A stretch of DNA of 63,793 nucleotides, from assembly GCA_944384125.1 (NCBI GenBank), contig CALWSF010000019.1:1-63793 (forward strand), written 5' to 3'. This document shows, piece after piece, positions 19,012 to 27,279 of the stretch; the first letter of the stretch is position 1; each line of letters starts with the position of its first letter. Under the pieces are notes generated by a model, which ran no database searches, was not told where the DNA came from, and saw nothing but the letters and a program-made list of their open reading frames with translations. This stretch comes from an uncultured Lachnospiraceae bacterium. GTDB lineage: Bacteria; Bacillota; Clostridia; Lachnospirales; Lachnospiraceae. Made by a program: the position numbers and the translations under genes.

Positions 19012-20211
19012 TCAACTTATTTCACTGACAATCTGTTCTCTGTAATCGGAACAACATACTTCAGAGGGAATCGGATGTCCCGCAACCTCAGCAACCATCT
19101 TTCCCTCTATCTCTGTCCTTTCATTTACACCTCTCAAGAACCATTCATATTCATTATCCAACTGACCTATATCGATAGCCTGAATTCCCTGAAGCGCCAG
19201 ATCATATGCAAGAATAGTAGCTGTTGGTCCCAAAGAAATACAAACTACACAGTCCTTTGTAACATTTCTCAAAACCTCTCCCAGAATCTCATCATACCTG
19301 TTCCATGCATTGGTTGCCGGACATAAGATTCTTCTGATAATTTCAGCCCCCTGCAATAAATCATTTCCCACTCCAAATCTGGCGTAGCGGCCCTCCACAA
19401 TCAGCAGATGCCTGTTCTTCCAGATTTTCTGAAACATTTGAAAAATTTCTTTTCCATATTCTTTATTTCGATAAATCATATAAGGTCTTGTTACATAAGC
19501 ATCATAATAAATTGTTTCTCTTCCCAGCAGTCCAAGAATCGCTTCCCGCTTTTCTCCCTCCATATACAGTCGAATCTCATCAGCTGCTGCTTCTGTATAG
19601 TCGTCTAAATGCTGAAAGTTTTGTGCTATTCCAATCAATATTCTTTTATTCTTATTATTTAACACTTCTTTTAATCGTTTTTTTAATACTTTATCATAAC
19701 TTTGAAACCAAGGTTTCCCTGATTCTAACATAATATTAAATTCCCCGTCTCCAAATCGACACAAGGAATATCTGTGATTGATGATTTCTTCCAGACACAA
19801 TTTTGCAGATAAAATCTGAGGTACATATTTAAGTCCCCATTCAAAAGGAGCGCTGTCCAACCTCGCCCTGTAAATATCTCCTCTTCTCTTTTCTTCTAAA
19901 ATCCGTTCCATCCTGCTGTTCAATATTGTTTTAACAGCTTCATCCTCCCAATAGCAGAGTACCTTATCCCTGGGAATCAACATTTCTCTGCATTTTTCTT
20001 TGATAGAAGAAAAGTTTATAACGGATATGACAATCATATCATATTCAATAGAACTTATTTCTTCCGGAGAGATCAGAGGGATTGTTTGATTCCACATAGT
20101 TCCCTGCTTTTGGGGATCAGAGTCAATGAGCGCAAGAATTTCATTCTCCGCTCTGATTCCTCTGATAACATAATCACAATAGGAGCCAGCTCCCCATATA
20201 AGCACCCTCAT
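19012..20211 (-). CDS. GT-D fold glycosyltransferase (DUF1792-like) with N-terminal Rossmann-like domain
   Basis: A 399-aa protein. Residues about 1-90 are the shared domain (MRVLIWGAGSYCDYVI, LALIDSDPQKQGTMW, YDMIVISVINF). Residues about 130-385 match DUF1792, the GT-D fold family that includes the third glucosyltransferase acting on a pneumococcal serine-rich adhesin: SLCRFGDGEFNIM, CVVCISLGPTATILAYDLA and IDIGQLDNEYEWFL. In that precedent the enzyme extends a glycan on a protein, which fits a protein-glycosylation role here. ATG at 20211; the upstream ribosome site is weak. Confidence 0.82.
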   Translation of the reverse strand: MRVLIWGAGSYCDYVIRGIRAENEILALIDSDPQKQGTMWNQTIPLISPEEISSIEYDMIVISVINFSSIKEKCREMLIPRDKVLCYWEDEAVKTILNSRMERILEEKRRGDIYRARLDSAPFEWGLKYVPQILSAKLCLEEIINHRYSLCRFGDGEFNIMLESGKPWFQSYDKVLKKRLKEVLNNKNKRILIGIAQNFQHLDDYTEAAADEIRLYMEGEKREAILGLLGRETIYYDAYVTRPYMIYRNKEYGKEIFQMFQKIWKNRHLLIVEGRYARFGVGNDLLQGAEIIRRILCPATNAWNRYDEILGEVLRNVTKDCVVCISLGPTATILAYDLALQGIQAIDIGQLDNEYEWFLRGVNERTEIEGKMVAEVAGHPIPSEVCCSDYREQIVSEIS

Positions 20212-20293
20212 GATTTATCATCATCCCTTTCTCTTTCCTAGATTGCAGAATACCACCGTATAGCTTCTATTTATTTACTTGCCTTCCACAATT

Positions 20294-21568
20294 TCACTCC
20301 ATATCCTGCAAGATTTTCCGTTCAAACCACAGTGGAGTTATAAAATGATAAACAGCTTTTTCAGCAAACATCTCCAATAACTCTTCTTCCTTATTCTGAC
20401 TGATTCCAATTACCAGCAAGATTCCCCGTTCTCTGGCAACTTCATCGAGACTGAACGTATCATTTGAGATTTCTTTTTCATCTTTTCGAGAAAGCACATA
20501 TCCTGCAATCTTAACTCCCAGAGCATTCAGTGATTTTTTAACAAACTCAGAATATTTTCCTTTTCCCATGATGTAGATATGACCGGCACCGCAGATTTTC
20601 TTTTTTTCTTCTTCTGTCAATTCCGGTTCTCCATAAAACCAGTTTAAGACTCGATTGATTTCTTTGAGTAAGCCTGGATTTTCTGGCAAAAATATATTTA
20701 TTTTCCTCTGATTCGCTTTATATGCTGTTTCTATTACTGTGTATAGATAACCAACAATCTTATGCCAGATCAGCTGATCAAACATGTTATCAGAAAATAC
20801 ATTATATTCAATCAGAAACCTGGCAAATTTTATCTGATGCTCTATTGCTTTTGTCGTATCTGATGTATATTCCATACACCATGATCCTTCATGCATATAT
20901 CGATATACAGACATCACTCTGTCCATATAATATATTTTCCCCAGCATAAGAGCATATAACTGCATCGGCACATCTCCAACATCACATTTGGGAAAACCAT
21001 TTTCTCTTAAAAATATTTCTTTTCTCATTACCAGAGAAGCAGTTCCTAAATTTCCCTTAGGTTGTAATATAATTTCTTCCGGGGTCAGATACCCATCCCC
21101 TTCCCTGAATGTGGCCAGAGAATGGGTCTGATCTGCGCAATGCAAAATTTCAAATGCATGTGTTACCATGGAACATTCTGGGTGACATTCTAAAAATTCA
21201 ACCTGTTTTTGCAACTTATTTTCATCACTCCAGTAATCATCGCCCTCACACAAAGCAATATACTTTCCTGGCAGAAAACGCTTGTACAACTGTTTCATAA
21301 GACTGTATCGTTCAGCACTTTTATATGTATTGACAGGAGAAATAAAAGCCTGAATCAAATCAGGATACGTCTGTTCATACTTTCGTACAATATCCGATGT
21401 CCCATCTGTTGAAGCATCATCAAAAATAAAAATATTAAATCTGTAAGCTGTTTTTTGCTTTAAAAATCCTTTTAACGCATCTTCTATATATGCTACATGA
21501 TTGTAAGTCAGACAGAAAATTGATAATTCTATTTCTTTATTCACATCCACCATTTCTCTCAATATCAT
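20294..21568 (-). CDS. GT2 glycosyltransferase with C-terminal Rossmann-like domain
   Basis: A 424-aa protein. Residues about 12-240 are a GT-A fold family 2 transferase (LSIFCLTYNHVAYIEDAL, IFIFDDASTDGTSDIV, YIALCEGDDYWSD). Residues about 330-420 are the shared domain at the C-terminus (HIYIMGKGKYSEFVKKSL, IAGYVLSRKDEKE, GILLVIGISQNK). The start is uncertain: ATG at 21568 and ATG at 21553 are both possible, and both overlap the end of the radical SAM gene. No hydrophobic segment is seen, so it is soluble or peripheral. Confidence 0.83.
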   Translation of the reverse strand: MILREMVDVNKEIELSIFCLTYNHVAYIEDALKGFLKQKTAYRFNIFIFDDASTDGTSDIVRKYEQTYPDLIQAFISPVNTYKSAERYSLMKQLYKRFLPGKYIALCEGDDYWSDENKLQKQVEFLECHPECSMVTHAFEILHCADQTHSLATFREGDGYLTPEEIILQPKGNLGTASLVMRKEIFLRENGFPKCDVGDVPMQLYALMLGKIYYMDRVMSVYRYMHEGSWCMEYTSDTTKAIEHQIKFARFLIEYNVFSDNMFDQLIWHKIVGYLYTVIETAYKANQRKINIFLPENPGLLKEINRVLNWFYGEPELTEEEKKKICGAGHIYIMGKGKYSEFVKKSLNALGVKIAGYVLSRKDEKEISNDTFSLDEVARERGILLVIGISQNKEEELLEMFAEKAVYHFITPLWFERKILQDME

Positions 21569-22931
21569 CCATCATCTCTGAAAGTAACATGACTTTTCCT
21601 TTATACTGCATACGTTTTAAATTTTCTTTAATCCGTTCAGCAAATGTGTCTACCGTAATAATAATCAGATCAAATGAAGCCAGTAAATCCTCTTCTGGTT
21701 TTCTTATAATAATTCCATCCTGTCCCTTTGGCTCAATATAAGTATCAAAAACAGTATTAACTTCCACACCATCATTCTTTAAAATTTTTACACACGCATA
21801 AGCTACTTTTCCTGCGCCATATAAAGCAATTTTTTTAATGTTATGATGTGCAAAAAACTTAGCTAATGTTTCAGAAGCGTTTTCCAATAAAACCAGCCTG
21901 GACAAAGCATACCCTCTTCTCTTTTCCAGAATATACGGATTTTCTTTTTGCAGTGATTTTGTTTCACCTTGCCATTTCCATACTTTTGGATGATGCAGAA
22001 CAGGATCACTCATTACTTTTACAAACTCATCATAGTAGGGATGATATTCATTCCGAATATCATAAAACCATTCAGTTGCAGTATCCATCGAACCTCCTGG
22101 TTCAAAAAATCTCAGCCGAATAGTATCCATCTCATATTTTTCCAAACATGTCTTGACAAACTCAGGCATTTCCCTGAAATTCCTTTCGCATACCACAGTA
22201 CCAATTTCTAATTCATTAATAATCCCCTGTTTGCGCAGTTCACTGATAAAAGCTAAATTATCCATTACCTGCTTTACTGGAAGTTTTGTTCCTGACAAAT
22301 ACTGATATGTGTCTTCATTAAAACTATGTACCGTAACTGCGACTGATAAATCATGTTCTCCTAATTTTTCTATTTTCTTCCAATTTACCTCATTAAATAA
22401 AGAACCATTAGTCTCAATAGAGATTTTCACATCATCCTTCAATTCTTCCTCTTGTATCAATCTAATTATAGAATCACTGCAAAAAAATTCACCTGCACCG
22501 TTAGATGAAACTGTTTCTAAAAATGGAAATATTTTTTTTATTTCTTTTTCAATTTTTATATAATTTTCTTTTTCGCAATTACAAGGTATATAATTCTCTG
22601 AACGGCAGAATCGGCAAACATAATTACATTGTAACTGATAACTCAAGCTACAAAACTTAGGAAGGGATGGCACTTCATAATCTACCAATATCTCTTCCAA
22701 CTTATCATTAGCTAAATATGGACATTGGAGATTACTACAATACCTATACGATCCATCCAACATTGATTCTCTAAACTTCTGAGCCAACTCTCCATTCCAT
22801 AACTCTTCGATTGTATTTTCAGTCAGACATCCAATAAAATAATTTGACCATCCACAAATACGAACTTTTCCATCATTTTCATTAATCCAAATATCATTTA
22901 AACCTCTTCTACACACTTTTGCATTCTTCAT
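21537..22931 (-). CDS. Radical SAM protein with SPASM-like N-terminus and C-terminal Rossmann-like domain
   Basis: A 464-aa protein. Residues about 5-72 resemble a SPASM auxiliary-cluster segment (VRICGW, TIEELWNGELAQKFRESM, YCSNLQCPYL; Cys 7, 26, 35, 65, 70). The radical SAM core follows with CNYVCRFC (Cys 102, 106, 109). SPASM normally follows the core, so the order is reversed. Residues about 365-455 are the shared Rossmann-like domain (KKIALYGAGKVAYACV, VNTVFDTYIEPKGQDG, DLIIITVDTF). The reaction is unknown; radical epimerisation, dehydration or methylation of a sugar are options. I chose ATG 22931 because AGAGGAA lies upstream. Confidence 0.8.
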   Translation of the reverse strand: MKNAKVCRRGLNDIWINENDGKVRICGWSNYFIGCLTENTIEELWNGELAQKFRESMLDGSYRYCSNLQCPYLANDKLEEILVDYEVPSLPKFCSLSYQLQCNYVCRFCRSENYIPCNCEKENYIKIEKEIKKIFPFLETVSSNGAGEFFCSDSIIRLIQEEELKDDVKISIETNGSLFNEVNWKKIEKLGEHDLSVAVTVHSFNEDTYQYLSGTKLPVKQVMDNLAFISELRKQGIINELEIGTVVCERNFREMPEFVKTCLEKYEMDTIRLRFFEPGGSMDTATEWFYDIRNEYHPYYDEFVKVMSDPVLHHPKVWKWQGETKSLQKENPYILEKRRGYALSRLVLLENASETLAKFFAHHNIKKIALYGAGKVAYACVKILKNDGVEVNTVFDTYIEPKGQDGIIIRKPEEDLLASFDLIIITVDTFAERIKENLKRMQYKGKVMLLSEMMDDIERNGGCE

Positions 22932-22961
22932 AGCCTGATTTCCTCTCATTTAAATCATTTT

Positions 22962-24005
22962 TTATACACAATTCAAAAAAATTGATAGTGGTACTTCTAT
23001 TTCATTTAATACTTTTCTTTTTTGATATCGAATTTCTTTATAATCTTCTTCTATATTAGGCCATTCAACCTGATGTATATGTGCGCCTTCTTCTTCCAAA
23101 TATACTATTTCCGTTCCAGAGTGCATAGCGTAGTAAATTCTATTTCCAGATTTACAGTATGCGGTATATTTGCCCATACATGAAGGAGCAGTGTAGCATA
23201 TACCTTCTAATTCCTCCGCTTCTCTTATCGTTCCGTCCGTAAGAGATATTTCTATAATCTTGTCATCATATACTGGGAACATCCACAATTTTGAACCAAC
23301 TATGCACATTGAAAAATATCCCTTGTCCACATTGCTTAATTTGCATAAAAAATAACTACGGAAATTTTCATATTGATACAATTGATTAAAATTATCTAAC
23401 AAAATAAGGCCTTCCCCAAAATGGATGTAATTTATTATCTGGGATTCCATAAAAGGAAGTGTTTTCTTTGAAACTATTGACATATTAGTTAAATCGACTG
23501 TCACAATTTCATTTGACATTGTTGAAAAAAGTTCTAAAAAACTCCCTGACGTAAAGGAATTCTGTGCATAGTACTGTACCATACCTTCTCTCTTTTCTTT
23601 GATATCCAATATGTTAACTCTTTCATACGTTTTCTTTTCTAAATCAATCTGTACTATTTCATAATGATAAATTGGTACTATTATAAGTTTTCCATTGACT
23701 ACACCTGCATAAGAAAACATATTCAAATTCATATTACCACAATTAATCTTTATCGTTTTAACATGGTTATCTGCCAAGTCATATTCAAGTATTTCATTCC
23801 CGCGGTTAACTGTAAAAAACAGACTGTTTCTCCACCTGCACAGAACTGCTGATAGCCCCCTTTCGTCTATAGAACCATCTATTTCAGGCTGCATATACTC
23901 AACTTTATTATTATGCAAATCCATTCTCATAAAATGTCCGCCTATTTCAGTTATCCAATATAAATAATTATTATATTCTATTAACGAAATAAACCATCTA
24001 TCCAT
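22962..24005 (-). CDS. Soluble beta-propeller-like protein of unknown function
   Basis: A 347-aa protein I cannot assign to a named family. It has repeated short strands with a hydrophobic-aromatic pattern and turns of the type LYWITEIGGHFMRMDL, LFFTVNRGNEILEYDL, LIIVPIYHYEIVQIDL, LWMFPVYDDKIIEISL and RIYYAMHSGTEIVYL. That spacing of about 45 residues suggests a beta-propeller of six or seven blades. There is no signal peptide, membrane segment or shared Rossmann-like domain. ATG 24005 has AAGGA about 10 bases upstream; a TTG ten codons earlier has none. Its AT-rich composition groups it with the next genes upstream. A glycan-binding or scaffold role is speculation. Confidence 0.6.
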   Translation of the reverse strand: MDRWFISLIEYNNYLYWITEIGGHFMRMDLHNNKVEYMQPEIDGSIDERGLSAVLCRWRNSLFFTVNRGNEILEYDLADNHVKTIKINCGNMNLNMFSYAGVVNGKLIIVPIYHYEIVQIDLEKKTYERVNILDIKEKREGMVQYYAQNSFTSGSFLELFSTMSNEIVTVDLTNMSIVSKKTLPFMESQIINYIHFGEGLILLDNFNQLYQYENFRSYFLCKLSNVDKGYFSMCIVGSKLWMFPVYDDKIIEISLTDGTIREAEELEGICYTAPSCMGKYTAYCKSGNRIYYAMHSGTEIVYLEEEGAHIHQVEWPNIEEDYKEIRYQKRKVLNEIEVPLSIFLNCV

Positions 24006-24260
24006 AATAACATTTCCTTCTTTATCAATTATCAAATTACATATATTGCCATATTTTTATGTACCAAAAATGCTTCTTTTTCTATTTTCATATCGCAAAT
24101 TTACACATTCAACCATGTTTTTTACTGATATTGATATATAGAAAAGTATACATGAAATTCCAACTATTCTTCCAATAAAACAGAAGATTTGGAATAATAG
24201 GCTTCTCCTGAATCTTCCCGAATAATCCGCTATCAAAAACAGAACCTATATTAAAGCAGC
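24006..24260. other. AT-rich intergenic stretch inside the glycan island
   Basis: This 255-base gap is the longest inside the island apart from the 7.1-7.4 kb remnant. I see no open frame, no terminator with a T-run and no clear promoter. An imperfect inverted repeat is present (ATTCTTCCAA and TTGGAATAAT around 24163-24200). It could hold an internal promoter for the downstream genes. Confidence 0.4.
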
Positions 24261-24920
24261 TTAAATATTATAATCAGGGAAAATATATCCCTTTGAATAA
24301 TCAGCCCCATTAATTACAACACGCCCATTTTCTATTCGTAGTGCGTCCCTGTTCAAAATTTTAAATAGCCGATTTAACATTTCTACCTGCATATCCAAAA
24401 TAACATCATAATCTTTAGTATCAAGAAATAGCTTCAATGGAATGACACTCTGCATTATAATCATTCCCGTATCCATTCCCTCGTCAATAAAATGTGCTGT
24501 ATTTCCAACAACAAAAATATTATCCTTTTCTGCAGCTTGATCTACCGCTTTCAATCCAGGAAACATAGGCAAAATTGCAGGATGAAGATTAATAAGTCTG
24601 TTTTTATAATTCTCTAATAACTCTCCGCCCAATAAGTGAGACCCCAATGAAAAACAATAATCTATCTTGTAATCCATTAAAATTTTTTGTATTTTATCTG
24701 ATAAGATTAGGTTTTTCTCTTTATTACTGCTTCCGTCCAATTCCAAATAATTTAACACAACACAGTCAATCTGGTAATCTGTTAATAAATCTTTAAAACT
24801 CTCATTAATCTTATAATCTGAAATAACAATTTTTATAGAAGAAATGTCATCTATCGTAGCCTGCTGTAAAAACTTCAATAATCTACTTGACTTTCCAGAT
24901 ATATAAAAACCATACTTCAC
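24261..24920 (-). CDS. Formyltransferase (Fmt/PurN-like), probably amino-sugar or amine specific
   Basis: A 219-aa protein of the formyl transferase N-domain family. The Asn-His-Asp catalytic triad is present: N and H in INLHPAILPMFPG, D in DEGMDTGMIIM. Beyond the motif the N-terminal region is diverged from PurN. In a cluster with an aminotransferase it likely N-formylates an amino sugar or amino-acid-derived amine from 10-formyl-THF. The start is a GTG at 24920 with AAGGAG 7 bases upstream; an ATG six codons earlier has no ribosome site. Confidence 0.78.
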   Translation of the reverse strand: MKYGFYISGKSSRLLKFLQQATIDDISSIKIVISDYKINESFKDLLTDYQIDCVVLNYLELDGSSNKEKNLILSDKIQKILMDYKIDYCFSLGSHLLGGELLENYKNRLINLHPAILPMFPGLKAVDQAAEKDNIFVVGNTAHFIDEGMDTGMIIMQSVIPLKLFLDTKDYDVILDMQVEMLNRLFKILNRDALRIENGRVVINGADYSKGYIFPDYNI

Positions 24921-24969
24921 AATATCTCTCCTTTTCATGCATTAATATTTTACACAATTTATATTTACT

Positions 24970-25995
24970 TTAAAAATATTCTCCACTATGCAAACGAACC
25001 AAATTTATATCTTTATGAGATATAATGTGAATGTTCTCTTTCAGCCATGAATTATCAGCTTTTTTCCCAAATAGCCACGCAATCATTGCCTTAGGTAAAT
25101 TTACACCTGCCATATGACTAAATGGATACCCTCCTCCAAAACGTGCATTCATTTCTAATATGATTGGTTTATTCCCAACCATAAAAACATCGCAATCTAA
25201 ATTTCCTATATGTTGAAGCTTCTTACTTATTTTTTCCCCCACATCTTTCAACGTATCACTATTAACAGTAATTGCACAATCCGTTTCTCCTGAACGCATT
25301 GCATATTTTCTCTTACAAATAGTCGTCATATAATTTTTGTCTAAATCGTTAATAATATCCAACCCATACTCTTCTCCATTAACTTTTTCCTGAATTAAAA
25401 CACATTCTTTAATATTTTTTGCCGATTCATACTTTAAATAGTTTTTTTGTATTTCTCGCCTTGCCTTAAAATAAAATACTTTTAATTCTTCCTCATTTTC
25501 AGCCTCAAATATTGCTATAGAGCCCATTCCCCATCGTGGTTTTATTATTAAAGGATATGAACATTTTTTTTCTTTTACTGCATTTACTGCGTCCGAAAAA
25601 CTAAGAAATGTTTTTGGCGTACTAAAACCATTTTCTATTAAAAAACTATAAGCCTTCCATTTATCATTACATATCTCAATAACTCTCAAATCAGATACAA
25701 TGATCTTTACTCCTATAGTTTTAAATTCTTGTTTGTGCTTTGAAAGAATTGGAAGATCAACATCAAACAATGGAATTATTGCATTAATATTATTATCTTT
25801 ACAATAATTGAAAAGGAAAGGAATATAGTGACTGTCGTAAATAAGTGGTGTTACTACACAATGATCCGCCACTTGAAATGCCGGTGATATATCCGTGCTA
25901 TTTGCAACAAAAATCTCCCCTTGACCATCCAACGCCTCTTTAAAATACTTCACAAGATAACTACGTCTTCCCACAGAAGTAAAAAGAATATTCAT
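24970..25995 (-). CDS. ATP-grasp ligase
   Basis: A 341-aa ATP-grasp enzyme: N-terminal Rossmann-like segment (NILFTSVGRRSYLVKYF), central ATP-binding region (YPLIIKPRWGMGSIAIF, LIQEKVNGEEYGLDII) and the metal-binding C-terminal motif (ILEMNARFGGGYPF). Such enzymes join a carboxylate to an amine or thiol via an acyl-phosphate. It lies 15 bases after a PLP decarboxylase gene. That pair recalls BtrJ and BtrK of the butirosin side-chain pathway, though no acyl carrier protein is seen here. Product unknown. Confidence 0.82.
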   Translation of the reverse strand: MNILFTSVGRRSYLVKYFKEALDGQGEIFVANSTDISPAFQVADHCVVTPLIYDSHYIPFLFNYCKDNNINAIIPLFDVDLPILSKHKQEFKTIGVKIIVSDLRVIEICNDKWKAYSFLIENGFSTPKTFLSFSDAVNAVKEKKCSYPLIIKPRWGMGSIAIFEAENEEELKVFYFKARREIQKNYLKYESAKNIKECVLIQEKVNGEEYGLDIINDLDKNYMTTICKRKYAMRSGETDCAITVNSDTLKDVGEKISKKLQHIGNLDCDVFMVGNKPIILEMNARFGGGYPFSHMAGVNLPKAMIAWLFGKKADNSWLKENIHIISHKDINLVRLHSGEYF

Positions 25996-26010
25996 ATCAT
26001 TGCTCCCACA

Positions 26011-27207
26011 CTAAATTTTTGTCAAAAGATTTATATCTTTTTCTCTTACTAATTTAATCTTTTCATTTTCTTTCAGATATACATATGGGGGCAAATTGAT
26101 AAAACAATTATTAAATCCCATCGTATATGCTCCTACACACTTGCATCTAATCATATCACCCATAAATAATTCCTTTTGGCAATTCAAAAAGTCAAACCTG
26201 TCATTTTCCATGCATGTCGCACCACAGATAATCTGCTCGGGATAATTTTTTCTCTCAACAATTCCGGAATACTTCACATCATACAATACATTTCTATGGA
26301 ACATAAACGGATTAATATGTAATTTACTGCCATCAACAGTTAACACCTTTACCCCTCTTACCATTCTCTCATTTATTATTTTAGTAATGTATGTTACTGC
26401 TGTTGCCAGTAAAGCTGAACCAGGCTCGAGAATCAAAGTAACCTTTTGAGACGATATGCCTTTCGTCAATTCCTTTACTATTACAGTTGCATATGTATCT
26501 AAAGACGGCTTCCCCTTTGAGAAAAAATCATCTCCCAAAAAAAAGCCTCCACCTATATCAATAAATTTGATTTCATCCTGCAAATTGAATTTATTAATCA
26601 AAACAACTGCCATGTGAGCCAGTTCTTGAAATATTTTTTCACTTCTCGTTTTTGTGCTGTAATGTAAATGTAATCCAGAGATCTCTATCCCCAGTAAACG
26701 CAGACGTTTTACTGCTTCTGCAAATTCTCCATTTTCAAAACAAAATCCAAATCGACTGACTTGATTTCCTGCACTGGTTTCTCCTGGACAAGCTTTTTCC
26801 AAATCAAAATTAACTCGCAACCCTATTTGAGCAGTAATTCTTCCTGATTGACATTTAATTTTCTCTATTACTTTTAATTCTTCAGCATTATCAATATTTA
26901 TAATTCCCCCATCCTGCAACACCTTCTCCAACAACTGCCCTGACTTCTGGGGTCCATTATAAATTATGCTTTCGCTTGTATATCCTGCCAAAATAGCAGC
27001 TTTATACTCATCATCAGAAACTGCCTCTGCCAGCATACCTTGCTTTCTTGCCATCTGCAAAAAAGATTGATCATGATTAGTTTTAATAGAGTATCCAATC
27101 TTTAGTGCTCCATACCATTTCTTTGAAAAAGCTTCGTGAAACATTCTCAAATTTTTTTTAAAGCAATCTGCATCGATTACATAACATGGTGTTTTTAATT
27201 CAACCAT
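26011..27207 (-). CDS. PLP-dependent decarboxylase, fold type III (DapDC/LysA-like)
   Basis: A 398-aa alanine-racemase-fold decarboxylase: TPCYVIDAD at the start, PLP lysine in YSIKTNHD, HLHYSTKT, FIDIGGGFFLGDD, LILEPGSALL and the C-terminal GAYTMGFNNCFI. Members decarboxylate meso-diaminopimelate, ornithine, lysine, carboxynorspermidine or ACP-bound glutamate (BtrK). Which substrate applies is not readable. The ATG at 27207 follows AAGGA; an in-frame start 9 codons earlier is less likely. Context with an ATP-grasp ligase, formyltransferase and sugar aminotransferase suggests a decorated amine on the glycan. Confidence 0.83.
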   Translation of the reverse strand: MVELKTPCYVIDADCFKKNLRMFHEAFSKKWYGALKIGYSIKTNHDQSFLQMARKQGMLAEAVSDDEYKAAILAGYTSESIIYNGPQKSGQLLEKVLQDGGIINIDNAEELKVIEKIKCQSGRITAQIGLRVNFDLEKACPGETSAGNQVSRFGFCFENGEFAEAVKRLRLLGIEISGLHLHYSTKTRSEKIFQELAHMAVVLINKFNLQDEIKFIDIGGGFFLGDDFFSKGKPSLDTYATVIVKELTKGISSQKVTLILEPGSALLATAVTYITKIINERMVRGVKVLTVDGSKLHINPFMFHRNVLYDVKYSGIVERKNYPEQIICGATCMENDRFDFLNCQKELFMGDMIRCKCVGAYTMGFNNCFINLPPYVYLKENEKIKLVREKDINLLTKI

Positions 27208-27279
27208 TATCCTTACTTCCTTAATTATATACAAACACTTTCATTAAATAGAGCCATATAGTTATATTTAACTGTACAC

